Shown here: positions 1 through 7,945 of the stretch, piece after piece
Position numbering within the stretch: position 1 is the first letter of the stretch
How the letters are laid out: each line of letters opens with the position of its first letter
NCBI RefSeq assembly: GCF_006569185.2
Contig: NZ_VIGC02000001.1
Coordinates: 277,249-341,248 of the forward strand
Direction: 5' to 3'
DNA: 64,000 nucleotides
Origin: Litorilinea aerophila
GTDB taxonomy: Bacteria > Chloroflexota > Anaerolineae > Caldilineales > Caldilineaceae
The notes under the pieces: generated by a model
The model's input: only the letters and a program-made list of their open reading frames with translations
Told to the model about the DNA's origin: nothing
Database searches by the model: none
Program-made: the position numbers and the translations under genes

Positions 1-470
1 GCCGCCATCTGTTGTTGGGCGGGGGAAAAACCAGGAGCGATCACATGGGTCATCAGGGGGAGGGCAAAGAGGGCTGCCAGCGCCGAGAGGAGACTCAGAC
101 AAAGCACCAGCAGGTTCAGGACCCGACTGAAGAGGAGCCAGGCGCCGCCCTCATCACCTTGAACCCAGTAGCTGGCAAAGGTGGGGATGAAGGCGCTGCC
201 CAGCGCCCCCCCGGCGACCAGCTGAAAAAGGAGGTCTGGCACTCGAAAAGCCGCCAGGTATGCGTCCAGGTCAGCGCTGGTGCCGAAACGGGCACCGATC
301 ACCATTTCCCGGGCCAACCCGGCCACCCGACTGAGGACAAAAAAGACCATCACCACCAGCGCGGCGCTGGCCAATTGCCCTCCCCGGCGCACAGCCGTCC
401 CGGGGGAGGAGTGCCCCCCTGCTTCCACTGTGGCGGACGTTCCGCCGTGCTCTGGCAATTCCCCATTCAT
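1..470 (-). CDS. murJ: MurJ/MviN lipid II flippase, N-terminal part (runs off window)
   Basis: Only the first 156 codons are inside the window and the frame stays open to base 1. After a short polar N-terminus the protein shows a run typical of the MviN/MurJ family: a first membrane segment ending in LSRVAGLAREMVIGARFG, then the conserved DAYLAAFRVPDLLF and the GGALGSAFIPTF signature. MurJ is a polytopic inner-membrane protein that flips lipid II for peptidoglycan synthesis. The start is the ATG at 470. The remaining transmembrane helices lie outside the window, so completeness cannot be judged. The call rests on these N-terminal motifs, which are distinctive within the MOP exporter superfamily. 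Confidence 0.88.
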   Translation of the reverse strand, partial: MNGELPEHGGTSATVEAGGHSSPGTAVRRGGQLASAALVVMVFFVLSRVAGLAREMVIGARFGTSADLDAYLAAFRVPDLLFQLVAGGALGSAFIPTFASYWVQGDEGGAWLLFSRVLNLLVLCLSLLSALAALFALPLMTHVIAPGFSPAQQQMA

Positions 471-569
471 GGCCGGGGATTATAGCACAGCCCCCCACCG
501 AATGGAGATACCAGGCGGCGACGAAACGAGGGGTGCCCCACCGGAGCGAGGCCTTTGATTGCCAAATGA

Positions 570-598
570 TTGCCAAAACGGAACAGGTGTGCTAAATT
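570..598 (+). promoter_or_regulatory. sigma70-type promoter for the 677 gene
   Basis: TTGCCA (570-575), a 17-bp spacer and TAAATT (593-598), with a TG one base upstream of the -10 (extended -10). The expected start of transcription is near 605, which makes the GTG/ATG-type start at 608 unlikely and favours the ATG at 677. Confidence 0.55.
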
Positions 599-676
599 GC
601 ACGGGGCATGTGGCCCACGAGCCCAGTACATGCCAGCACAAAAACGCCAGTATACAACGGATGTAGAAGGGGATCG

Positions 677-1429
677 ATGAACAACCTATACCTGGCCATG
701 AACGGCTGGCGGGAGATCCTGGCCCGCGTGTTCGAGGGCTTCCACGGGGAGGACAACATCAGCCCGGACTGGCTGGTCAATCCCGCCACCCGCCGCCGTC
801 TGAAACTGGATCGATATTACCCGGAGATCGGGATCGCCATTCGTTTTGTCGGCTTGACGGCCAAAGGCCAGCGCCGACGCAGCGACTGGGAAGTTCTCGA
901 GGATGAGCAACGGGACCAGACCCGGGATGAACTCTGCCGCCTCCACGGTGTCGCCCTGGCCCGCATCGATCCAACCCAGGATCCGGTCAAACAGATGGAC
1001 AACTTGCTGCGCATCCTGGCCCGGGCGAGCCGTCAGATGGCCCAGGGCGACCGGGAAGAGGCGGAGAAGGCCAGGTGGATGCCGCGTCTGGCCGAGGCCC
1101 GCTCCCGCGCCGCGGAGCTGCGCAGCCGCGTGGCCAGGGCACCGGAGCAGATGATGGCCAACCTGGCTGAAAGCTGGCGGGATCGGGAGGCTGGACTGGC
1201 CTCGACCCTCCAAGCGTCTACCAGACCCGTCCCTTCCCCCTCCGGTCCGGGCCTGGAGAATCTATCCCTTCACCAGCGAGTCCGCCACGAACGCTACGGC
1301 GAAGGGATCATCACAGGACTCCAGGGGGATGGAGAGGAGGCCACGGTCACCATCCTCTTCGATGCGGAACAGGAACGAACGTTCCTCGTCGCGCTGGTGC
1401 GCGACAAGCTGGAGGCCGTTCCCCGCTGA
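677..1429 (+). CDS. Decayed Vsr/PD-(D/E)XK-like nuclease fold with C-terminal Tudor-like domain
   Basis: A protein of 250 residues. Residues about 35-100 follow the pattern of Vsr-like/PD-(D/E)XK proteins: a Leu-Asp-x-Tyr-x-Pro-Glu-x-x-Ile-Ala-Ile strand, then a QRDQTRDELCRLHGVALARI helix and strand. The usual acidic residue after Ile-Ala-Ile is Arg here (AIRFVG), so the active site looks lost. After an Ala/Arg-rich helical stretch, the last 50 residues (VRHERYGEGIITGL...TILFDAE) resemble the Tudor-like C-terminal domain of UvrD/PcrA helicases. The chosen ATG has AGGGG nearby and lies 70 nt after a good promoter. A role in DNA or nucleoprotein binding is inference; no close named family is recognised. 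Confidence 0.6.
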   Translation: MNNLYLAMNGWREILARVFEGFHGEDNISPDWLVNPATRRRLKLDRYYPEIGIAIRFVGLTAKGQRRRSDWEVLEDEQRDQTRDELCRLHGVALARIDPTQDPVKQMDNLLRILARASRQMAQGDREEAEKARWMPRLAEARSRAAELRSRVARAPEQMMANLAESWRDREAGLASTLQASTRPVPSPSGPGLENLSLHQRVRHERYGEGIITGLQGDGEEATVTILFDAEQERTFLVALVRDKLEAVPR

Positions 1430-1513
1430 ACTGCCCATCCATTTGTGTGGTGACCATCGGGGAGCTGGTTCGGTTGCCGGCTGGCCAGATGGATGAGGCC
1501 GGCGGGCGAACCG

Positions 1514-1915
1514 TCAGCTTTCGTACGGTTCGTTGGCGAAGCCGGCACCGCCCCCGTAGGTGGAAGTGGACTCGGTCTGGCCTTCCTGGTGCATCTTGAG
1601 CAAAAGGGCGGCTGTGAGACGGGTATTTTCCTCCACCGCCAGCTGCAGATGGATGCTCTCTCCGCTCACGTACAAGACCAGAAAGTAGAACAAGCCTCCG
1701 ACCAGCAATAGCAGCCCGCCCACAATGCCGCCGCCGGCCGTGAGCAGATTTCCCGCATCTCCGGTGGCTGCACCTCCTATCAGGTTGGTCATCATATTGC
1801 CGGCCACGGCGACCCCAATCGCGCCCAACACCGACAGCACCAGGACGATCCAGGCCAACACCTTGAGCAGAGTGCCGAAAAAGCGCAGCACGCCAAAACG
1901 TTTGGGTACAGTCAT
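1514..1915 (-). CDS. Small membrane protein, two predicted TM helices
   Basis: 133 residues. A short basic start is followed by a hydrophobic helix (about 15-40), a Gly-rich loop, a second helix (about 62-88) and a polar C-terminal tail of about 45 residues rich in Gln, Glu, Ser and Gly. The ATG at 1915 has a strong AGGAGGGG ribosome site 4-10 nt upstream, which excludes the longer upstream reading. No family is recognised. The tail, after the segment ending VLYVSGESIHLQLAVEENTR, could be a cytoplasmic coiled region. Transcribed alone, against the upstream gene. Confidence 0.7.
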   Translation of the reverse strand: MTVPKRFGVLRFFGTLLKVLAWIVLVLSVLGAIGVAVAGNMMTNLIGGAATGDAGNLLTAGGGIVGGLLLLVGGLFYFLVLYVSGESIHLQLAVEENTRLTAALLLKMHQEGQTESTSTYGGGAGFANEPYES

Positions 1916-1982
1916 GCTCCCCTCCTTGTATGATGGCGATGAAGAATTTGAATGTATCGATTCGATGATGGAACTGGTACAG

Positions 1983-2074
1983 TCTGGCGTCAATGCCACG
2001 GCAGAAATTCTGGACGCCCTCTGGGCGCGCACCCTCTGGTGGGAGCCATGGGCGAGTTTCTGCCGGGATCTACT
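1983..2074 (+). repeat. Dispersed intergenic repeat, copy A
   Basis: Starts TCTGGCGTCAATGCCACGG and ends GAGTTTCTGCCGGGATCTACT-like. GGCAGAAAT near one end and the complementary TTTCTGCC near the other make an inverted pair. The element matches copies at 16747-16826 and 63869-64000 (reverse) and 42164-42244 (same orientation). Similarity with the copy at 16.8 kb continues a few bases outside the left end (GTACAGTCTGGCGT). The 1916-2445 gap otherwise holds only the terminator at 2353-2382. Confidence 0.7.
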
Positions 2075-2352
2075 GACAGGCGCCTCCGGGAGTCGTGTTG
2101 ACCCGGCCAAACGCTGTCATTGTACACGAAATAGTCGATTCCGACTAGGTGCTGACCACAGTCACGATAGTCGGGCATCGTTCATCCTCTTCGGCGTTGG
2201 CCCATTGGACAGGGGCGTCCGATGGGCAACCCCAGGCCAGTGAAGGGACAGCGACCGATGCGCAGGGACGAGCTGCGCCTACCATATGGCGGCCGCCCTA
2301 TATCCACATTCGCCAGGGCCGGGTGAGCAGAGGCGGGTGCGCCTGGGCCACC

Positions 2353-2382
2353 AATAAAAAACCCGCCGGCGAATCCGGCGGG
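2353..2382 (-). terminator. Rho-independent terminator after the FmdB-type gene
   Basis: An 8-bp perfect stem (CCCGCCGG / CCGGCGGG, 2362-2382) followed on the minus strand by a TTTTTTATTGG tract. It lies about 65 nt after the stop of the zinc-ribbon gene. Confidence 0.85.
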
Positions 2383-2445
2383 CCAGCCCGATGCATCCAC
2401 GAGGGTGTGCTCCCCGGGCATGTCATGGAATAAACGTTGGATAAA

Positions 2446-2754
2446 TCAGGAATCAGAACGCTCGGTCACCTTGGCGCTGCTCTCCTGCTTGGCCTTGTCG
2501 CTGCCTGTCCCGTTTTCGCTGGAGGTACCCGAACCGTTTGCCCTGGCGGTGGACTTGTCTGCCCGCTTATTGTCGTTCTTGCTGTCGGTGATGTACCAGC
2601 CGCTCCCCTTAAAATGGATGGCGGGCGGACTCAGCCGCCGTTGCACGTGCTCGCTGTCGCACTGGCCACAGCGTGGCAGGCTGTTGTCGGAGAAGGACTG
2701 GATGCGTTCAAATTCGTAACCGCATTCTTGACAGACAAATTCGTAGATTGGCAC
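2446..2754 (-). CDS. FmdB-family zinc ribbon protein
   Basis: 102 residues starting with GTG at 2754, which gives the canonical family start PIYEFVCQECGYEFE. The zinc ribbon has CxxC at residues about 8-11 and a second CxxC (CGQCDSEHVQRR) about 20 residues on. A long Ser/Lys/Gly/Asp-rich disordered tail follows from about residue 50. AAGGAG lies about 9 nt upstream of the GTG. Family members are small regulatory-type zinc ribbon proteins of poorly defined role; FmdB itself was named from an amide-metabolism cluster, but nothing here supports that function. The ATG 27 nt further upstream is the alternative start. Confidence 0.85.
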   Translation of the reverse strand: MPIYEFVCQECGYEFERIQSFSDNSLPRCGQCDSEHVQRRLSPPAIHFKGSGWYITDSKNDNKRADKSTARANGSGTSSENGTGSDKAKQESSAKVTERSDS

Positions 2755-3094
2755 GGCTACCTGCTCCTTCACGAACTCCATGAACAGACGACACCGGAAA
2801 TGTTACGCCACTCCATATCCACGACATTCAACGCTGCTAAACTTCCACAACCTCCGTGAACATGGCTCCACGTGACCACTTACCACTGCCCCCCGGGAAG
2901 AAAAGCCTGCTTGCGCTTCATGCCGCAACCGACTATACTAAACAGGTACCTCTCCAGGCTTCTTCCCAGGGCTATCCAAATTACAACTTTAGCAGTATAA
3001 TCATCCACGAACACCTTGTCGAATTTTTCAATAGACGTGTAAAAAAATCCAACCGACACGGAACCAGCCCGTTCTAGCCGGTCGTTCCATACCA
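2755..3094. promoter_or_regulatory. Intergenic region with two opposed promoter candidates
   Basis: Rightward: TTGCGC (2911-2916), 17 bp, TATACT (2934-2939), possibly for the LytM-like gene. Leftward: TCGACA (read on minus, 3017-3022), 17 bp, TATACT (2994-2999), for the FmdB-type gene. The two face each other, so one may be spurious. Nothing else is seen; open frames across this stretch show no family features. Confidence 0.4.
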
Positions 3095-3673
3095 ATGACA
3101 TACCAATTCATTAAGCAACCTCTAGTGTCTGGCCTCTATGAGCCAGAAGGCATCTATTTGAGCTCACCATTTCCCCATCCCCAGCGATTGGTTCAGCGCT
3201 GGGGAGAGGCAGCGTCGTTCTACGGCCAATACCGCTACAACGGCGTCCCCCTCAAGGGACACCCGGGCGTCGATTTTGCGGTGGCCGGCGGGCTGGCCCT
3301 GCTGGCTGTGGACGATGGGCGGGTGACCGAGATTAGCTACGAAGCGGAGGGGTTGGGGCGGTACCTGAAGCTGGAACACCGGTGGGGAGAATCCCTGTAC
3401 GCCCTGCTGGGGGAAATCGTGGTTGAAGCCGGCCAGCGAGTCCCGTGTGGGCAGCTCCTGGCCCATGCGGCTGAATCCGAATCGGAGGCCCATGTGCTCT
3501 TTCACTTTGCCATTCGGATTCAACCCTACAACCGCTTCGACGGGTGGGGAGGCTTCACCGATCCCCTGCCCTTCCTGGATCCAGCAGCGGTCGACACCCT
3601 GGACGAAGAACCGGTTGTGTTGGATGTGCTTCATCCCATGGCCGTAGAGGAACCGGGCATGCGACGTCCTTGA
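3095..3673 (+). CDS. LytM/M23-like protein, probably catalytically inactive
   Basis: 192 residues with a single M23 (LytM) beta domain at about 55-140. The zinc ligands appear present: His56 and Asp60 in HPGVD, and His137 in LFHFAI. The two catalytic histidines of the family are missing: the YxHL motif reads YALL and the first His of HxH is Leu135. There is no clear signal peptide or membrane anchor, although family members normally work on peptidoglycan outside the membrane. This resembles degenerate LytM factors that activate other hydrolases. The C-terminal 45 residues are unassigned. The stop is followed by the DnaA-box-rich block. Confidence 0.7.
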   Translation: MTYQFIKQPLVSGLYEPEGIYLSSPFPHPQRLVQRWGEAASFYGQYRYNGVPLKGHPGVDFAVAGGLALLAVDDGRVTEISYEAEGLGRYLKLEHRWGESLYALLGEIVVEAGQRVPCGQLLAHAAESESEAHVLFHFAIRIQPYNRFDGWGGFTDPLPFLDPAAVDTLDEEPVVLDVLHPMAVEEPGMRRP

Positions 3674-3720
3674 TGTATTCCGTTATGGAGACAAAACGCA
3701 TCAAGAGCGGGAAGGTTGAT

Positions 3721-4275
3721 CGCATATTTTTCTTGTGAAAAATACTTATCAGAATTAGTATTCATAGTATGGGCTGGGGATAACGGGGATAAGTAAACAT
3801 GCCAGGCACTCTCCCCCCTACATCTGCGCTGGCTGGACTGAAATCCCCTAGATATAGTAGAAGGTTGTCGGTAAAGACTCCCACCCTATTGGGGAAAACT
3901 TGGGGAGTAACTCGCGAATAAGACGGATAACTTTCCGGCGGTACTACCGAGACCCCCTACAGGTAGTGTCTGCTTATGATCCAAGCCCAATTGTGTTGAT
4001 AACTTGCCAATGGTGGGGATAATTTATCCCCGATTTATCCGCATACTTATGCCAGGGGTTATCCATAGAAAATCCCCAGATATTTCCACAGTAAAGGGGG
4101 AATGCACCACAGAAACCCGGCCTGCAGCGCGAATTGCCGGAGAGAAAACCCGAAAGGCACTGCCCATCTATGAGAACTGGGGCTTGCCCATGGAGTCATC
4201 AGATGGGTGCAAGGCAGATTCAGACAGGATGGTACCACATTCAGACAGTTTGGGGTTGGGATAAGCTGTGGATAA
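3721..4275. other. Candidate replication origin: DnaA-box cluster with AT-rich flank
   Basis: The 3674-4316 gap is non-coding. Its left edge (3721-3771) is strongly AT-rich and includes the inverted repeat TATTTTTC/GAAAAATA. Then come many 9-mers of DnaA-box type: TGGGGATAA (3775 and 4014), CGGGGATAA (3784), GACGGATAA (3922), TGTTGATAA (3994), TTATCCCCG (4024), TTATCCGCA (4035), TTATCCATA (4059) and a perfect TGTGGATAA (4267-4275). The pair at 4014-4032 forms a palindrome about one T. dnaA and dnaN are not in the window. Two parS sites lie 11-15 kb to the right. An alternative is a regulatory site bound by DnaA. Confidence 0.5.
4218..4248 (+). promoter_or_regulatory. Direct repeat ATTCAGACAG x2, 21-bp period
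   Basis: Two exact 10-mers (4218-4227 and 4239-4248) start 21 bp apart, two helical turns, about 70 bp before the NarL-type regulator gene. This is a plausible operator for a dimeric regulator, possibly autoregulation. Confidence 0.35.
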
Positions 4276-4316
4276 CTTCGGCAAATTGTTGAAAAGTGCC
4301 GGTTTGGGAGGGAGTT

Positions 4317-4979
4317 GTGACTGAGACTATACGTGTGTTAATCGCCGACGATCATACAGTGGTGCGCGGGGGGCTATGCGCCCTGCTGGAGGACGTGCCG
4401 GACATCGAGGTGGTGGCGGAAGCTGCCGATGGTGTGGAGGCCGTGCTGAAGGTGCGCGCCATGAAACCAGATGTTATCCTGATGGATTTAATGATGCCCC
4501 GCAAGACGGGCATCGAGGCCATCGAAGAGATCAAACGTGAAAATCCCCAGGCCCGCATCCTCGTCCTGACCAGTTTCTCCGACGACGACAAGGTCTTCTC
4601 CGCCATCAAGGCCGGGGCCCTGGGCTACCTGTTGAAGGAAACATCGCCGGACGATCTGGTGCACGCCATCCGGGATGTCTACCATGGGGAATCTTCGCTG
4701 CATCCGGCCATTGCCCGCAAGTTGATCCGCGAGCTGAACAGGCCCACCACCTTGCCTCCTTCGGATGAGCCGTTGACGGAACGGGAAGCCGAAGTGCTGG
4801 TCCTGGTGGCACGCGGCCTGTCCAACCAGGACATCGCCGACAGGCTGGTGATCAGCGAGCGCACGGTGCGTACCCACGTGAGCAACATCCTCAGTAAGCT
4901 TCACCTGGCCAATCGGACCCAGGCAGCCCTCTACGCCCTGAAAGAAGGCTTGACTACCCTGGACGACATTGGCTCATGA
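4317..4979 (+). CDS. NarL/FixJ-type response regulator
   Basis: 220 residues. The N-terminal receiver has the acidic pair Asp11-Asp12, phospho-acceptor Asp57 (VILMDLMMP), Ser/Thr at about 85-86 and Lys107 (GYLLKE). A LuxR-type helix-turn-helix follows at about 155-215 ([25 protein letters not shown]). This is a DNA-binding transcription regulator activated by a sensor kinase; no kinase gene is adjacent. GTG 4317 is chosen because GGGAGGGAG sits just upstream; a GTG 21 nt earlier lacks this. It sits directly after the DnaA-box block. Confidence 0.92.
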   Translation: MTETIRVLIADDHTVVRGGLCALLEDVPDIEVVAEAADGVEAVLKVRAMKPDVILMDLMMPRKTGIEAIEEIKRENPQARILVLTSFSDDDKVFSAIKAGALGYLLKETSPDDLVHAIRDVYHGESSLHPAIARKLIRELNRPTTLPPSDEPLTEREAEVLVLVARGLSNQDIADRLVISERTVRTHVSNILSKLHLANRTQAALYALKEGLTTLDDIGS

Positions 4980-5502
4980 GGTCGACACACCACACCGGGC
5001 GCACATGGCCCACGATACTGGAGCCATCTGGACAAAGGGCACAAGCAAACGGTTGAGAAGGCTCCTGGAACTCCGAGCGAATTTCCAGGAGCCTTCTCGA
5101 TCTACCGGCGCTCCACAGTCCCACGAACATGGCCCCATGGATTCTGGCGAGGCGTGCTGCGCTCGTGCACAAACCACGCGTTATACACCCGTTTCGCACT
5201 TTGTTTTTAGTTTTTATCTGCCGAGTTTTCATCTACCGATGATCCAGATTCCCCTCTTTGCCCTGGAGCCTTTCGGTGGCCTCTGGGCAGATAGCCTCTT
5301 TATTGCAGTCGCGTCACCGGAATCCTTCTGCAAATCGGTGACCAATCTACAGCTTTTGCATGATGTGTCCAATGTCGGAGTGTGCTAATATCGATGATTG
5401 AACCATTTGACGGTGCATTTCCCCTTGAAGCCCCACAATCTGGCGTGAAATAGATATCTGCACCTGGGGTTCACGAATAGACAGAAACATGCAGACAAGA
5501 AT
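4980..5502. other. Intergenic region with a 16-bp perfect inverted repeat
   Basis: Arms at 5055-5070 and 5083-5098 (GAGAAGGCTCCTGGAA and its complement) enclose a 12-nt loop. No T-tract follows on either strand, so this is not a standard intrinsic terminator, though its place after the NarL-type gene suits a transcription end or an RNA stability element. An extended -10 (TGCTAATAT, 5383-5391) without a clear -35 may serve the next gene. Nothing coding is seen. Confidence 0.5.
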
Positions 5503-6471
5503 ATGGCGGCGCTTTGGAAGACAGTTTGGGAGTGGAATCTGATGGGACAGAAGGCGCAGGGCAGTGAGCGGGATCAGGCCCCGCCCCCAGTGCAGGAGGA
5601 CGCGGAACTCCCTTCCAGCAGTCTAGATACGGAAGATGTGGTACGGGTTCTGGTCGTCGACGACGAAAAAATGGTACGCAGCCTGCTGAGTATTTCCCTG
5701 CAGCGTCTGGGGTACCAGGTAGTGATGGCTGCAAATGGGCGAGAGGCCCTGGAATTGTTCGAACAGCATGACTTTGATCTGGTGCTGCTCGATGTGATCA
5801 TGCCCGACCTGGATGGCTTTGCCGTTTGCAAGCAGTTGCGCAAGATATCGGCAGTCCCCATCCTGATGCTGACCGCCCTCAACCGCCCCGATGACATCGT
5901 GCGGGGGTTGGAGTTGGGGGCCGACAACTATGTGACCAAGCCCTTTACCTTCAAGGAGGTGGAAGCCCGCATCCGGGCCATCCTGCGGCGTACCAGCAAC
6001 AAGCTGGATGAGCAGGCCTTCCAGGTCATTGAGCTTGGCGATGTGCGTCTCAACAGCGAACAACGCACGGTCTCGGTGGCCGGCCGAATGATTTCGCTGA
6101 CCCGCACCGAATTTCGGCTTCTCCAGTACCTGATGGCCAACGCCAACCGGCCCGTCAGCAAGCAAGATCTGTTGGAGAACGTCTGGGGATACGAATCCGC
6201 CGATGGGATCAACTCCAACCTGGTGGAGCTGGCCATTCGACGCCTGCGGAAGAAATTAGAGGAAGATCCCTCTCAACCCCAGCGGCTGGTCACCGTACGA
6301 GGCGTGGGCTATAAGTTCTGCGTCCATGCCCCCCCGGCACCTGGTCCCCTGACATCTGGAAGCTACCAGGCGGGCAGCCGCCGACGGGGACAGGAATTGC
6401 GGCCAACGTCCCGGGCCAGCCTGGGCGACGATTCCCGCCGACGCCCGCTGCGGTTGCCGTCGCCCTCGTAA
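5503..6471 (+). CDS. OmpR/PhoB-type response regulator
   Basis: 322 residues. An N-terminal extension of about 45 residues precedes a full receiver: Asp53-Asp54, phospho-acceptor Asp97 (LVLLDVIMPDLDG), Thr at LMLTALN and Lys146 (YVTKPF). A winged-helix DNA-binding domain (about 175-275) carries the usual SLTRTEFRLLQYLM and VRGVGYKF signatures. The last 45 residues are Pro/Arg/Ser-rich and unusual for the family. The start may instead be ATG 5542, which has GGGAG about 9 nt upstream. No histidine kinase gene is adjacent, so this is an orphan regulator within the window. Confidence 0.92.
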   Translation: MAALWKTVWEWNLMGQKAQGSERDQAPPPVQEDAELPSSSLDTEDVVRVLVVDDEKMVRSLLSISLQRLGYQVVMAANGREALELFEQHDFDLVLLDVIMPDLDGFAVCKQLRKISAVPILMLTALNRPDDIVRGLELGADNYVTKPFTFKEVEARIRAILRRTSNKLDEQAFQVIELGDVRLNSEQRTVSVAGRMISLTRTEFRLLQYLMANANRPVSKQDLLENVWGYESADGINSNLVELAIRRLRKKLEEDPSQPQRLVTVRGVGYKFCVHAPPAPGPLTSGSYQAGSRRRGQELRPTSRASLGDDSRRRPLRLPSPS

Positions 6472-6566
6472 GCGGATACGGCAGAGCTGACACAACAGCA
6501 GCGTCGAGCTGCACTTTGTTTGACTTTTACCCAAAATTCCTCATTTTTCCCCAACTTATCCCCAAA

Positions 6567-6596
6567 TCGGGCCGAACCTGACCGGGTTCGGCCCGA
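6567..6596. other. 12-bp perfect inverted repeat between regulator and htrA
   Basis: Arms 6567-6578 (TCGGGCCGAACC) and 6585-6596 with a 6-nt loop and no T-tract. It could end transcription of the OmpR-type gene or act as a palindromic operator for htrA. An adjacent TTATCCCCA at 6556-6564 resembles the DnaA-like 9-mers at 3.8-4.0 kb. An extended -10 (TGCTAAAAT, 6625-6633) follows for the htrA gene. Confidence 0.45.
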
Positions 6597-6716
6597 CCGC
6601 GTTGGTTCCCATGTGCTCCTTCTGTGCTAAAATGCCGGTGTAACAAGGGGCGGCAAGTCTCTGTCTTCAAACGCCCCATGGGACATGGTGGGTCAGTATG
6701 TACGGGGGAGCGAACA

Positions 6717-7937
6717 ATGAAATCCCGGTTCTGGATGGCTGGTAGAATCTTGAGCTTTTGGCAACGACGGTGGTGGCTGTGGGGAGGAGCAGCACTGCTG
6801 ATGGCCGCCTGTCAGGGCTTGCCCCTGTTCCCCACGCCCACGCCACCCCCCACACCCACCTTGCCACCGCCCACGCCGACCCCCCTTTCCGTGGCCAGCC
6901 CGGCAGGCGCAATTCCCCTGATCGACGCCGAAGGCTTTGACATCGCGGAACGCCGGGTCATCGACGTCTACGCCCGGGTGGCCCCGTCGGTGGTGAACAT
7001 CACCACCCGGGTGCTGCGTCGGGGCTTTTTCTTCAACGTCATCCCCGAGGAAGGGGCGGGCTCCGGCTTTGTCCTGGACACCGAGGGGCACATCCTGACC
7101 AACTATCACGTCATCAGCGGCGCGGAACATATCGAGGTCAGCTTTGGCAACGACGCGGTGGTGTCGGCCCAAGTAGTAGGTGTCGATCCCCGCAACGACA
7201 TCGCCGTGCTCCAGGTGGACGTGGCGCCTGAGCTGCTGGTGCCCGTGGAGCTGGGCACATCGGCCAACCTGAAGGTGGGCCAGCGAGCCATAGCCATCGG
7301 CAACCCCTTCGGCCAATTCGAGCGCACGCTAACCACTGGTGTCATCAGCGCGCTGGGGCGCACTCTGGAAGGCCAGGATGGCCGCACCATTTCCGGCATC
7401 ATCCAGACAGACGCAGCCATCAACCGGGGCAATTCCGGTGGGCCCCTGCTGGACAGCAGCGGGCGGGTCATCGGCATCAACACGGCCATTTTCAGCCCCA
7501 CCGGTACTAACGCCGGCGTAGGCTTTGCCGTGCCCATTGACACTATACGGCGGCTGCTGCCAGATCTGCTTACCTTGGGGCGCTATCGGCACCCCTGGCT
7601 GGGGATCCGCTACGCCTATGCCCTCACCCCAGGGCTGGCCGAGCGGCTGGGCCTTCCCGTCAATCAGGGGCTCCTCATCGTCCAGCTCTACCCGGGATCG
7701 CCCCTGGAGCGGGCAGGCGTGCGCGGGGCCCAGCGGGAGGTTATCCTGGGCAACCAGCGGATTTACGTGGGCGGTGACATCCTGGTTGCGGTGGCCGGCC
7801 AGCCCATCAGCCGCCTGGAAGAGCTGGAAATCTTGTTGGAAGAGCAGTTTCAGGTGGGCGACACGGTGAGGGTGGAGCTGCTGCGGGACGGGGAGCGGTT
7901 GACCCTGGACGTCACCCTGGCGGAGGAACCGGGATAA
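6717..7937 (+). CDS. HtrA/DegP-like serine protease, lipoprotein with one PDZ domain
   Basis: 406 residues. A basic, Trp-rich start and hydrophobic segment lead to a lipobox ending at Cys32 (LLMAAC), then a Pro/Thr repeat linker (about 37-57). The trypsin-like domain has His131 (TNYHVI), Asp161 (RNDIAVL) and Ser240 (RGNSGGPL). A PDZ domain occupies about 300-400. It should be a membrane-tethered, extracytoplasmic quality-control protease. ATG 6717 is chosen because GGGGGAG lies just upstream and the reading starts at the signal sequence; the open frame extends 31 codons further 5'. It converges with hom. Confidence 0.93.
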   Translation: MKSRFWMAGRILSFWQRRWWLWGGAALLMAACQGLPLFPTPTPPPTPTLPPPTPTPLSVASPAGAIPLIDAEGFDIAERRVIDVYARVAPSVVNITTRVLRRGFFFNVIPEEGAGSGFVLDTEGHILTNYHVISGAEHIEVSFGNDAVVSAQVVGVDPRNDIAVLQVDVAPELLVPVELGTSANLKVGQRAIAIGNPFGQFERTLTTGVISALGRTLEGQDGRTISGIIQTDAAINRGNSGGPLLDSSGRVIGINTAIFSPTGTNAGVGFAVPIDTIRRLLPDLLTLGRYRHPWLGIRYAYALTPGLAERLGLPVNQGLLIVQLYPGSPLERAGVRGAQREVILGNQRIYVGGDILVAVAGQPISRLEELEILLEEQFQVGDTVRVELLRDGERLTLDVTLAEEPG

Positions 7938-7945
7938 CCAGCCTG

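Noticed and set aside
2880..3101. 73-residue frame on the minus strand
   Set aside because: Only open by chance in a promoter region; contains both predicted promoters and no recognisable motif or ribosome site.
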